Of a stretch of 64,000 nt of DNA, positions 40,914 through 49,762 are shown piece by piece. Every line of letters starts with the position of its first letter. Positions within the stretch are counted from its first letter, which is position 1. The notes beneath the pieces are model-generated. The model did no database searches. It was not told the origin of the DNA and saw only the letters and a program-made list of their open reading frames with translations. Both the position numbers and the translations under genes were made by a program. Source of the DNA: Curtobacterium sp. ZW137 (GTDB lineage Bacteria > Actinomycetota > Actinomycetes > Actinomycetales > Microbacteriaceae); NCBI RefSeq assembly GCF_003762905.1, contig NZ_RJKS01000002.1, forward strand, positions 728,039 through 792,038. The letters are read 5' to 3'.

Positions 40914-43900
40914 TCAGGAGCGCGGCGTCGTGGTGTCGTCCCCCTGTCGACGACGCCGGACGTACACGAGCAGCGTCAGTCCTGCCAGCAGGAGCACGAT
41001 GCCCGCGGGGAGCACCACCGCGGTGATCTCCGACCCGGTGAACGCGAGCTCGTCCGGTTCCGTCCCCTCCGCCTGCTGTGGTTCCAGCTCGGCCTTCGCC
41101 ACGGTGCGGAGCTCCTGGGAGAACACCCACATCCGGCCGTTCGCCACGGCCGCGGCACGCGTCCGCACGCCGGACTGCGTCGTGTCTGCAGCACCAGGAG
41201 CTTCGACGGTCTCGCCGTCAGCGCGCGTGACCGAGCCCTTGACCTGACCGACGGTGACGACCTCGCCCCGCTCGGCGTCGCCCGCGGTGACGGTGTGCGC
41301 GGCACTGCTCGCACAGGCGGTGCTCGCGCCGGGCTCGAGCGTCGTCAGCTCGCACGTCAACGGCCCGGTCGAACCGGTGCGCTGGACGTCGTCCACCGTC
41401 GTGTTCCCGGTGTTCAGCACCTCGTAGCGCATCGCGACCTGCTCGCCCGGACGGACCGCGCGGCCCTCCGGGATCGGGGACGGCTCTCCATCGGATCCGA
41501 GGAGCACCGCTTCGCCCGTCAGGTCGAGCGCGCTGCCGGCCGTGAGGCCGACGCGGACCTCGGCGCGGTCGGTGACCCGTCGCCCGTCCGGCCCGGTGGC
41601 CTCCAGCACGGCCGCGATGGTGACCTGGCCGTGGTCGATGTCCGACTGGGTCAGGACGTGATCGGGCACCGTGCAGTCGATCGTGGCTCCCGGCGTCACC
41701 GACCCTGGTGCGCACTCGACCGTCATGTCAGCGAGCTCGACGACCTCCGTGGCGGCGTCACGGAGCGTGACGTTCCCGCTGTTGGTGCCGCTGATCGACG
41801 CCGAGACGTGGTCGCCCGCCTTCGGGTCGTCGGTGCGCGCACGCTCCGTGTCCGCCAGGTGCGCCGTCAGGTCGAGCGTGACCGCAGCCGACCGCTCGAT
41901 CGCGACCGACGCGTCCGACTCGGCCGTGACGCGGCTCCCACCGGCACCCGTCGCCGTGGACCGGACGGTGAACCGCGCGGTGCCCGCGTCGACCTCGTCC
42001 TGCGTCACCGTCGTCGACGAAGCGCACTCCGCCGAACCGCCCGGAGCGATCGCGTCGGCCGGGCAGGTCACGACCATGCCGTCGCGCCCCTCGACCAGGC
42101 CGTCGAGGTCCGTCGCCGTGACGTTCCCGGTGTTCCGGACCGCCACCCGGAGCGCTGCCGTGTCACCGGCGACCGGGTGTTCCCGCCCCGTCGGCTCGAG
42201 ACGGGCCGAGGTGCTCGCGGCGATCGAGGCCGCTCGCACGATGGTCGTTTCGGTCGACGCGGTTCCCTCGACCCGGGTGCCACCGGCACCGGTGGCCGAC
42301 CCGACGGCCTCGAACCGGACGGTGCCGGCGTCGACGTCGTCCTGACCGAGTTCGTACGCGGTCACCACACAGGTCAGTTCCTCGCCGGGTGCCAGCGCAC
42401 GACCGGGGCACGTGACGTCCATGCCCTTCCGGTCGCGCACCGCGGCGTCGACGTCGTCGACCGTGACGTTGCCGGTGTTGCGGACCGTGATCGCCACGGT
42501 GACGCCGTCGCCGGCCCGCGGGACCTCGTGCTCGGAGGCGTCGAGGACACTCGTCGCCGAGACCGCGACCTGCGGGGCGCGGGCCAGCTGGACCTCGGTG
42601 CCGTCCGTGGCGGAGGCAGTCCCACCGGACGGGGTCGCCGCGGTCATCGTGACGTCGAAGCCCACGTGCCCACGGTCCACGTCGGCCTGCCTGAGCCGGT
42701 GGTCGTCGACGGTGCAGGTGACCTCGGCACCGGGGGCGATCGCGCCGTCGGCGCACTCGACGTCCATCGACCGGCCGTCCACCTCGCCGGTCAGGTCGCG
42801 GAGGGTGACGTTGCCCGAGTTCCGGACGGCCACGTGGAGGCCGACCGCGTCACCCGCGACCGGGGCGGCTCCGTCGTCGGCGAGGGCCGCGGTGACGGTG
42901 GCCACGATGCCGTGCTGACGGTCGAGCGTCACGGTGGCGGAGTCCGACGCCGACACTGCCTGTCCCTTCGGCCCCGTCGCCGAAGCGGTCGCCTCGAACT
43001 GGATCTCCCCCCGGTCCAGATCGTCCTGCGTCAGGACGTGACTCGGCAGGGTGCAGGTCGCAGGAGCACCGGGCGCGAGTGCGCCGGCGGGGCAGTCCGC
43101 CGCACCGTCGCGGCCGCGGAGGACGCCGCGCAGGTCGGTGAGGGTCACGTTCCCGCTGTTGCGCGCCGCGATCGTCAGCGCGACCTCGTCGCCGACGGCC
43201 GGAGCCTTCCCGGCCGTCTCGAGGACGGGCGTGATCGTCGTGGCGAGCGCCGGAGCCTGCGTCTGCGTCTCCTGGGTCGCGGTCGCGGCAGCGGCGACCG
43301 GCTTCCCGGCGGTGTCGACGGCGGTCATCGCCGCGTGGAACACGACGGTTCCGGCGTCGACGTCGCCCTGTGTCACGCGGTGCGCGCCCTCGAGCGCGCA
43401 GGTGATCGTTGCTCCAGGAGCGAGCTTGCCCGTCGGGCAGTCGACGGTCATCGTCGGTTCACCGTCGACCCGGACCGCGATCCGGTCGAGGGACACGTTC
43501 CCGTGGTTCCGGACCTCGACCGCGAGCCGGACGTCGTCGCCGAGCGCGGGTGCTCCGCCGGTCGTCACGGGCGTGACGGTGAGTTCGGCAGCTGATGCGG
43601 ACGGGGTCGTGGACACCGTCGCCGCGGCGTTGGCCGAGACCGGAACGCCGAGCCGCGAGGACGCGGACGCGGTGACGGCGTCCTCGACGGATCCTCGATC
43701 CACGTCCGCCTGCGTCACGGGCCGGGCAGCGGTGACACAGGTCGCGGAAGCGCCGGGGGTGAGTTCCGAACGATCGCAGCGCACGGCGCCCTGCGTCCCG
43801 GAGACGCCGAGGTCGTGCACGAGCACGTTCCCCGCGTTCTCGACGACGGTGCGGAAGGTCATGGTCTCACCGAGGTCCGCGACGGCGTCTCCGTTGCCGC

Positions 43901-45104
43901 CGCCCAGGGTGATCTGCTCGTCGGCGCGCAGCTCGTTGCGCTCGGGAGCGAAGGTCACGCTCGACGCGGCGGGGGCGTCGAGCCCGACCCGCTTCGTGAC
44001 CGCGTCCGGGGCGACCGTGTAGGTGCCAGCGGTGGCGGCGGTCACGTCGAAGGTCACCGTGCAGTCGGGCGCGTCGATGGCGAGGCCACCGCTCGCGCCC
44101 ACCGCGCTGGCACCCGCGTCGACGTCGAGGGTCGGCGCCGCGCACGTCGTGGCGGTCTTCGGATCGGCCGCGACGGTCAGGCCGGCGGGCAGGGTCTCCG
44201 CGAAGGACCACCCGGGCTTCGCGCCGTGCTCGCTGGTGTTCACGACGCGGACGGTCATCCGCGCGGTGTCGCCGACGATGGTGCCGGTGGAGAACTCGTT
44301 CGCGAGGGTCGGGGTCGAGTCGACGATCGTCACGCGGTCGAAGGCGCCGTCGTTGCCGTCACCGGAGCCCTGCGCGTTGCGCAGCCGCCAGCGGAGGCTG
44401 TCGCCGGAGAACAGGACGCCACCGCTCGAGACGAACTCGCCGCCTCGCACGGATCCGTGGTCGCTCGACCGCGGGTCGGTACACGGGTCGAGCGGCCGGT
44501 CGGACACCGGACGCTCGGTTCCGTCATCGACGAGCAGGAAGTCCAGGAGCGGATGGTTCGAATGGCAGTTCTGAGCCGCTGCGGACACCCCGAACGACAC
44601 GAACCGTCCGGACTCGCCGAGGGAGAACGCTTCACGGGACTCGATCTGGATCCGGTTCGCGCCCGGACTCGAGCCGTCGGTGTAGGCACTCACGGCATGG
44701 TTCGTCGCGGGATCGGTTCCGCTGATCTCCCCGAGTGCACCGGCGAGGGAGCGGAGGCCGGCGTTCGCGGAACAGCCGGCCGTGTCGGAGCTCGACCGGC
44801 TCGTGATGATGCCGTTGCACCACGCCGACGAGAGCCACTGGGGATCGGCAGCGTAGGTCTCGCCCGTCGCGCCGACGTACTTGTCGAGCATCCTCGGGGA
44901 GGACCCCATCCCGTGCTCGAAGTCCTCCACGAACAGCACCCGCGGGTCCTTCCCCGTGATGGCGCCCGCGGCGGATGCACCGCGAACGGCCGACGGGTTC
45001 GGTGCGGCAGCTGCGGTGAGCGGGGTACCGAGGGCCGCGAGGAGCCCGAGGGCGGTGGCCGCCGAAGCGGCGCGAGCAAGCAAGGGCAGAGCGAGTGCAG
45101 TCAT
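40914..45104 (-). CDS. Large DUF11/DUF7507-type repeat surface protein with LAFTG sorting signal
   Basis: 1396 residues. A signal peptide (1-38) is followed by a roughly 230-residue N-terminal domain with six Cys, then an array of about eight 110-residue beta modules, each with N-x-G-N-[VT]-[TSL], a CP-x-G-x-LAPG-x-x-x-TC segment and a TQxDVDxGxVxF motif. The C-terminus has the sorting signal LAFTG, a hydrophobic helix and an RRRR tail, so a class E-like sortase probably anchors it to peptidoglycan; no sortase gene is in the window. It could act as an adhesin or spacer. ATG 45104 has GAAGGA upstream. Confidence 0.88.
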   Translation of the reverse strand: MTALALPLLARAASAATALGLLAALGTPLTAAAAPNPSAVRGASAAGAITGKDPRVLFVEDFEHGMGSSPRMLDKYVGATGETYAADPQWLSSAWCNGIITSRSSSDTAGCSANAGLRSLAGALGEISGTDPATNHAVSAYTDGSSPGANRIQIESREAFSLGESGRFVSFGVSAAAQNCHSNHPLLDFLLVDDGTERPVSDRPLDPCTDPRSSDHGSVRGGEFVSSGGVLFSGDSLRWRLRNAQGSGDGNDGAFDRVTIVDSTPTLANEFSTGTIVGDTARMTVRVVNTSEHGAKPGWSFAETLPAGLTVAADPKTATTCAAPTLDVDAGASAVGASGGLAIDAPDCTVTFDVTAATAGTYTVAPDAVTKRVGLDAPAASSVTFAPERNELRADEQITLGGGNGDAVADLGETMTFRTVVENAGNVLVHDLGVSGTQGAVRCDRSELTPGASATCVTAARPVTQADVDRGSVEDAVTASASSRLGVPVSANAAATVSTTPSASAAELTVTPVTTGGAPALGDDVRLAVEVRNHGNVSLDRIAVRVDGEPTMTVDCPTGKLAPGATITCALEGAHRVTQGDVDAGTVVFHAAMTAVDTAGKPVAAAATATQETQTQAPALATTITPVLETAGKAPAVGDEVALTIAARNSGNVTLTDLRGVLRGRDGAADCPAGALAPGAPATCTLPSHVLTQDDLDRGEIQFEATASATGPKGQAVSASDSATVTLDRQHGIVATVTAALADDGAAPVAGDAVGLHVAVRNSGNVTLRDLTGEVDGRSMDVECADGAIAPGAEVTCTVDDHRLRQADVDRGHVGFDVTMTAATPSGGTASATDGTEVQLARAPQVAVSATSVLDASEHEVPRAGDGVTVAITVRNTGNVTVDDVDAAVRDRKGMDVTCPGRALAPGEELTCVVTAYELGQDDVDAGTVRFEAVGSATGAGGTRVEGTASTETTIVRAASIAASTSARLEPTGREHPVAGDTAALRVAVRNTGNVTATDLDGLVEGRDGMVVTCPADAIAPGGSAECASSTTVTQDEVDAGTARFTVRSTATGAGGSRVTAESDASVAIERSAAVTLDLTAHLADTERARTDDPKAGDHVSASISGTNSGNVTLRDAATEVVELADMTVECAPGSVTPGATIDCTVPDHVLTQSDIDHGQVTIAAVLEATGPDGRRVTDRAEVRVGLTAGSALDLTGEAVLLGSDGEPSPIPEGRAVRPGEQVAMRYEVLNTGNTTVDDVQRTGSTGPLTCELTTLEPGASTACASSAAHTVTAGDAERGEVVTVGQVKGSVTRADGETVEAPGAADTTQSGVRTRAAAVANGRMWVFSQELRTVAKAELEPQQAEGTEPDELAFTGSEITAVVLPAGIVLLLAGLTLLVYVRRRRQGDDTTTPRS

Positions 45105-45133
45105 GGGTCCTTCGTCCGTGGGCAACCTCAGAA

Positions 45134-45152
45134 GAATATCAGTATTCTGCAT
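45134..45152 (-). promoter_or_regulatory. Candidate shared surface-regulon motif (repeat protein)
   Basis: On the minus strand ATGCAGAATACTGATATTC lies 29 bases before the repeat-protein start. It contains the palindrome GAATA-tcag-TATTC (45134-45147 on plus). Similar 19-mers lie before the genes at 47300, 51103, 51261 and 61998. Confidence 0.5.
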
Positions 45153-45220
45153 ACGAACGCGCCGCGCCCGGCTGAACGTCCCCGGAATGACACTCGGGGG
45201 TGCGCTGGTTGTCTGGGGTC

Positions 45221-46051
45221 ATGACCGTTCCGAACATCACCCTCAACGACGGCAAGACCATCCCGCAGCTCGGCTTCGGCGTCTTCCAGATCGACCCCGC
45301 CGACACGAAGGACGCGGTGCTCACCGCGCTCGAGGTCGGCTACCGCCACATCGACACCGCCGAGATGTACGGCAACGAGAAAGAGGTGGGCGAGGCGATC
45401 GCGTCGTCCGGCATCCCGCGCGATGAGATCTTCGTCACCTCGAAGCTGAACAACGGCTTCCACGCCCCCGAGGCGGCGCTGGAGAACGGCAAGAAGTCCG
45501 CCGAGCTGCTCGGCGGCTACACCGACCTCTTCCTCATCCACTGGCCACTCCCGACCGTCTCGGACTTCGTCCCGACGTGGAAGGCCTTCGAGGAGCTCTA
45601 CGCCGCCGGCACCGCGCGCTCGATCGGCGTCTCGAACTTCAACGCACACCACCTCCGCCGCCTCATCGCGGAGACCACCGTCACCCCGGCGGTGAACCAG
45701 ATCGAGGTGCACCCGTACCTCGCGCAGGACGACCTCCGCGCGGTGAACCGTGAGCTCGGCATCGCGACCGAGGCCTGGTCCCCGATCGCGCAGGGCCTCG
45801 TGCTCGACGACGCGACGATCACCCGCATCGCCGCGGCCACGGGCAAGTCCCCCGCGCAGGTCGTGCTCCGCTGGCACATCCAGCGCGGCGACATCGTGTT
45901 CCCGAAGTCGGTCACCCGTGCCCGCGTCGAGGAGAACTTCGCGATCTTCGACTTCGAGCTCTCCGACGAGGACATGACCGACATCACGACGCTCGACAAG
46001 GGGCACCGGACGGGTCCGGACCCGGACACGTTCGACTACGTCCCGGAGTAG
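45221..46051 (+). CDS. Aldo/keto reductase
   Basis: 276 residues, AKR5-like 2,5-diketo-gluconate reductase type. Catalytic tetrad: Asp and Tyr in GYRHIDTAEMYGNEKEVG, Lys in IFVTSKLNN, His in DLFLIHWPLP. NADPH-binding features IGVSNFNAHHL and FPKSVTRARVEENFAIFDF are intact. It reduces aldehydes or ketones with NADPH; the substrate is not predictable. An in-frame GTG-like extension upstream is unsupported; ATG 45221 gives the normal family N-terminus. A stand-alone metabolic gene within the surface region. Confidence 0.9.
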   Translation: MTVPNITLNDGKTIPQLGFGVFQIDPADTKDAVLTALEVGYRHIDTAEMYGNEKEVGEAIASSGIPRDEIFVTSKLNNGFHAPEAALENGKKSAELLGGYTDLFLIHWPLPTVSDFVPTWKAFEELYAAGTARSIGVSNFNAHHLRRLIAETTVTPAVNQIEVHPYLAQDDLRAVNRELGIATEAWSPIAQGLVLDDATITRIAAATGKSPAQVVLRWHIQRGDIVFPKSVTRARVEENFAIFDFELSDEDMTDITTLDKGHRTGPDPDTFDYVPE

Positions 46052-46083
46052 TCCCGCCCTTCGTCATACCGTGTCCACGTCGA

Positions 46084-47232
46084 TCAGGACCGGCGGGACG
46101 CCGTCACGGTGAAGCGGTCGGTCCGGGTGATCTGCCGCGTCGGGCCGACGGTCTTCTCCAACACCGGCCGGTACCGCAGGTGCGAGTTCCAGACGCACCA
46201 CAGTTCGCCACCGGACTGGAGGATCGTGGCCGCGTTCCGGAACATCGCCTCGGCCGCGTCGGTGCTCACGGTGGTGTCCGCGTGGAACGGCGGGTTGCAC
46301 AGCACCAGCTGCGCGGACCCCTCGTCGAGCTCGTCACCGGCGTCACTCCGCACGGTCCGGACGCGGTCTCCGACCCCGTTCAGGTCCGCCGTCATGCGGG
46401 AGCTCGCGACGGCGACCGCGGAGACGTCGGTCGCGATGACCCGGAGACCCGGGCGGCGCCGGGCGATCTCGGTCGCGATCACGCCGTTGCCGCTCCCGAG
46501 GTCGACCGCGACCCGGGCGGTGGGGACCGCGGCGTCCATCTCCCCGAGGAGCACGCGGGTCCCGAGGTCGAGCGACGCCCCGGCGAAGACCCCGCCGTGC
46601 GCGGCGATGGTCATCCCGAGCTCGTCGAGGTGCACACGCCGCGGCCACGGGTCGGTGATCGCCGCGCGGTTCGCAGCCGCACGGAGCGGGTCCTGCGCGA
46701 CGAGCAGCCGGGACTTGCCACGACCCCGGGACGCGGCGACCTCCCCGAAGGACCGGCGGAGCACGTCGTTCTGGGAGAGCGTCATGTACTTCGTCCGGCC
46801 GCCGCAGAGCAGCACGACGTCGGGCGCGGCGAACCGGGCGACGGCCCGGGCGACCTCGTCGAGGCGGTCGTGCGACTTCGAGAGCCGGAGCAGCACGAGT
46901 CGGGCGTCCGTGAAGGCGTCCTCGTAGGTCTCCGGGTGGTGGAACCCCCGTCGTCCGAACGTGCCGGCGATGGACTCGAGCGCACGCTCGCTGACGAGCG
47001 AGTCCTGCACGACGCGGACGTCGTCAGCACCGTGCACGGCGAGGACTCCGAGCGTCAGCACGCCGCGCTGGTCGTCGACCACCGTGACCGCACCGGGGTG
47101 CCGGAGCGCGTCGCCGTGCACGTGGGGCGCCTCGTCGAGGAGGAACCGATCGGTGCCGTCGATGGTGATGAGGTCGGGCCCGTCGTCGTCGGGCGTCCGT
47201 CGGAAGAAGTCGGCGAAGTCGAACGCGGGCAC
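46084..47232 (-). CDS. RsmC/RlmG-like class I SAM methyltransferase
   Basis: 382 residues in two methyltransferase-like halves, as in RsmC and RlmG. The N-terminal half is a degenerate recognition domain; the C-terminal half has motif I VDLGSGNGVIATEIA, motif II VIATDVSAVAVASS and the catalytic LCNPPFH, the NPPF motif of guanine-N2 methyltransferases. It probably modifies 16S or 23S rRNA. GTG 47232 is preceded by TACGCT six bases away (minus strand), suggesting a leaderless transcript; sequence further upstream in frame is antisense to the next gene and not part of the protein. Confidence 0.85.
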   Translation of the reverse strand: MPAFDFADFFRRTPDDDGPDLITIDGTDRFLLDEAPHVHGDALRHPGAVTVVDDQRGVLTLGVLAVHGADDVRVVQDSLVSERALESIAGTFGRRGFHHPETYEDAFTDARLVLLRLSKSHDRLDEVARAVARFAAPDVVLLCGGRTKYMTLSQNDVLRRSFGEVAASRGRGKSRLLVAQDPLRAAANRAAITDPWPRRVHLDELGMTIAAHGGVFAGASLDLGTRVLLGEMDAAVPTARVAVDLGSGNGVIATEIARRRPGLRVIATDVSAVAVASSRMTADLNGVGDRVRTVRSDAGDELDEGSAQLVLCNPPFHADTTVSTDAAEAMFRNAATILQSGGELWCVWNSHLRYRPVLEKTVGPTRQITRTDRFTVTASRRS

Positions 47233-47281
47233 CGGTGCAGCGTAGCCCGTCGAGCCTGGCCTCCTCGACGGCATTGTCAAT

Positions 47282-47300
47282 ATGTGAAATACTGAGTGAA
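47282..47300 (+). promoter_or_regulatory. Candidate shared surface-regulon motif (M60 peptidase)
   Basis: ATGTGAAATACTGAGTGAA ends at the first base of the peptidase ATG. It shares ATG at positions 1-3 and TACTGA at 9-14 with the motifs at 45134 and 62030. The region 47271-47300 is unusually AT-rich. Confidence 0.4.
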
Positions 47301-49756
47301 TGCCGATTTTCTTGCTCCGTCGCGGTGCCACCGTCGCGCTCGTCGCCGCCGTGACGGCGGCGGTCGTCTCCACGATCGTCGTCACCGTCGCGTCCGCGAG
47401 TGCAACGGCGTCGCTGGAGTCCGCCGAGGACGGCCCGCTGCCCACCTCGATCACGCGGAGCGAGGACGGCCGGTCGACCACGATCCTCGTCCACGGACTC
47501 GGCGACCCGGAAGCCGAACGGATCCGGGAAGGCCGCGGAATGCGGCACAGCGCGCTCCAGCCGACGGGGCGGTTCGTCCGGCACGGCCAGCCGGTCACGG
47601 TCGACGTGCCGGTGGGATCTCCTGCGATGCACGTCGTGATCGGCCTCGACGGCAGGTACGCGGCGTTCAACGACGGCGCGGACCGTGGGATGGAGTCGAC
47701 CCCCCTGTCACCGGGCCCGAACACGGTCACGGCGGATCGAGACGGCATGGTCTTCCTCACGAGTACCGCCACGTCGGGCTCGGCGGACGTCGAGGTCACT
47801 GGCGGCCAACCCGTCCCGGTGTTCATCGCGGGACAGACGTCGAACGAGGACTTCCTGCGCGACCTCGAACGCTTCCCGGACGCCCCGATGGTGACGATCA
47901 TCGGGGAACGGGTCTTCGGTGACTTCCAGGCGAGGACGGCTTCCGCGATGACGGCGTCCGACCTGGCGTCACGAGTCCACGACTGGGACCGGGTGATCGA
48001 GGTCACGAACGACCACCACGGACTGCTCGACGAGGGTGTCGGGTCGGCGCGCAAGGCGCCCCACCACATCTACGTCGCCTCGCCGGACTCGGGCGCCGGG
48101 TACGCGAGCGCGAGCCACGACCGGATCGTGTTCCAGGTCGACACGGGCGCCGCCGCCGAGCTCTTCACGATGCGCGCGGGAGACCTCTGGGGGTTCTGGC
48201 ACGAAGTCGGACACACGTACCAGCCCCCCGCCTACAACTGGAAGGGCATGGTCGAGGTCGTCAACAACGTCTCCGCGCTCGATGTCCAGGCGACGGTGTT
48301 CGGCGCGAATCGTCTCGACGGTCAGCAGAGCGCCATCACGCGGTTCTTCGCACAGCCCGTCGAGACCCGGAGCTTCGCGGCCGAGGAGGACGTCTGGGTC
48401 CGGCTGCTCATGTTCGACCAGCTCCGCCGCGCATTCGGGCAGGAGTTCTACCCGTCACTCGACCAGGAACTCCGCGTCCGACTCCGGACCGGCGAGGTGG
48501 TCCTCCGCGACGACGCTGCGAAACAGCAGCACTTCGTGAGCATCGCGGCGCAGATCGCCGACCGCGACCTGCGCCCGTTCTTCCGCCAGTGGGGATTCCC
48601 GCTCGACGCGGACACCGCGGCGTCCATGGCCCGGCTTCCTGCCCTCACGACGCCGATCTGGCACAACACGCGGTCGGCGGACACCGTCCGTGAACGGGAT
48701 CTCCCGACGTACGGTGCGCCGACCGGCACCGCCGAGCCGGTCACCGAGCGCGCGACGGTCGGACAGCGGCAGCTCGGCACTGCGCCGAGGGCCGCCGACC
48801 TCGGCAACACCGACGGGACCGGCGCGACGCGGGTCGTCGGCCATGCACTCGAGGCGGACGAGCCGGGCGTCGGGCACGCGCTCGTCGTGCTCCGCAACGA
48901 CCGCGGGATCCGAGAGACCGTGTCCACGCCCGTCGACGTCGGCGCCGGCAACGCGTTCCGCTTCCGAGGCCTCAGCGATCGGACGATCGGATGGCTCGCA
49001 CTCGACCCGCTCGCCGGAGCGCTCCGCTTCGTGCAGATCACGGGCTCCCAGGCGCACACCGGGTTCACCGGCGAGGAGTACGTCGGCTTCACCCTCCGTG
49101 ACGCCGACGAAGCGCAGGTCCTCGGGGAGTGGACCATCCGCGGCGACGAGTCCGGCGCCGTCGTGGCGGCGTCGTTCGCGCAGCGGTACGAGGACGGACA
49201 GGTGCTCGAGATCCGACATGCCGAGCCACGGTCCCGACTCACCGCGTACCGCGACGGCGACGAGCTCCCCGGCCGTTCGGATCGCGTCCAACGCTTCCGC
49301 ATCGTCGACGACCGGATCGAGCCGATCGTGGACGCGGCCGTGCGCGTCCTGCCGGTCGACGCGGTGGAGCTCGCGCGTGGAGCAGACACCGCAGTGCCCC
49401 TCGGCATCGTCGCCGGGCGGGAACTCACCGAGCTCCGGGCAGACCTCGTCGTCGTCGCCCCGGACGGCACCGTCTTCACAGAAGCACAGTCGACCCTGAC
49501 CGGGGAGTACCGGAACCCCGGCGAGGGATGGCGCCCCGCGTCGTCGATGACCCTCCGGAACGGAAAGCGCTCCCCCGACGGGCGCACGATCTCGTTCCGG
49601 CTGGACACGGCCTCCTCGTTCCGACTGACCCAGGGAGCCGCGGCGCGGTGGAGCCCGCAGGTGCACACGCCGGAGGACGCCGTCGCGGGCGAGTTCGGCA
49701 TGCGGTGGGAGCTCAACGGCACCGCTGGCGGCGGATCGGTCCGGCTCGGCGTGTGA
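47300..49756 (+). CDS. M60 family (enhancin-like) metallopeptidase, secreted
   Basis: 818 residues. An N-terminal hydrophobic signal (about 8-34) is followed by a beta domain (40-170) and the M60 catalytic domain (about 170-450). The gluzincin motif HEVGH (301-305) is followed by Glu319, giving the HExxH-x(8-28)-E pattern of M60; IVFQVDTG and FWHEVGHTYQPP are family-typical. M60 enzymes cleave glycoproteins such as mucins and insect peritrophic matrix proteins. The C-terminal 370 residues form further beta domains, perhaps for glycan binding. Divergent from the methyltransferase. Host target unknown. Confidence 0.85.
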   Translation: MPIFLLRRGATVALVAAVTAAVVSTIVVTVASASATASLESAEDGPLPTSITRSEDGRSTTILVHGLGDPEAERIREGRGMRHSALQPTGRFVRHGQPVTVDVPVGSPAMHVVIGLDGRYAAFNDGADRGMESTPLSPGPNTVTADRDGMVFLTSTATSGSADVEVTGGQPVPVFIAGQTSNEDFLRDLERFPDAPMVTIIGERVFGDFQARTASAMTASDLASRVHDWDRVIEVTNDHHGLLDEGVGSARKAPHHIYVASPDSGAGYASASHDRIVFQVDTGAAAELFTMRAGDLWGFWHEVGHTYQPPAYNWKGMVEVVNNVSALDVQATVFGANRLDGQQSAITRFFAQPVETRSFAAEEDVWVRLLMFDQLRRAFGQEFYPSLDQELRVRLRTGEVVLRDDAAKQQHFVSIAAQIADRDLRPFFRQWGFPLDADTAASMARLPALTTPIWHNTRSADTVRERDLPTYGAPTGTAEPVTERATVGQRQLGTAPRAADLGNTDGTGATRVVGHALEADEPGVGHALVVLRNDRGIRETVSTPVDVGAGNAFRFRGLSDRTIGWLALDPLAGALRFVQITGSQAHTGFTGEEYVGFTLRDADEAQVLGEWTIRGDESGAVVAASFAQRYEDGQVLEIRHAEPRSRLTAYRDGDELPGRSDRVQRFRIVDDRIEPIVDAAVRVLPVDAVELARGADTAVPLGIVAGRELTELRADLVVVAPDGTVFTEAQSTLTGEYRNPGEGWRPASSMTLRNGKRSPDGRTISFRLDTASSFRLTQGAAARWSPQVHTPEDAVAGEFGMRWELNGTAGGGSVRLGV

Positions 49757-49762
49757 AACCGA

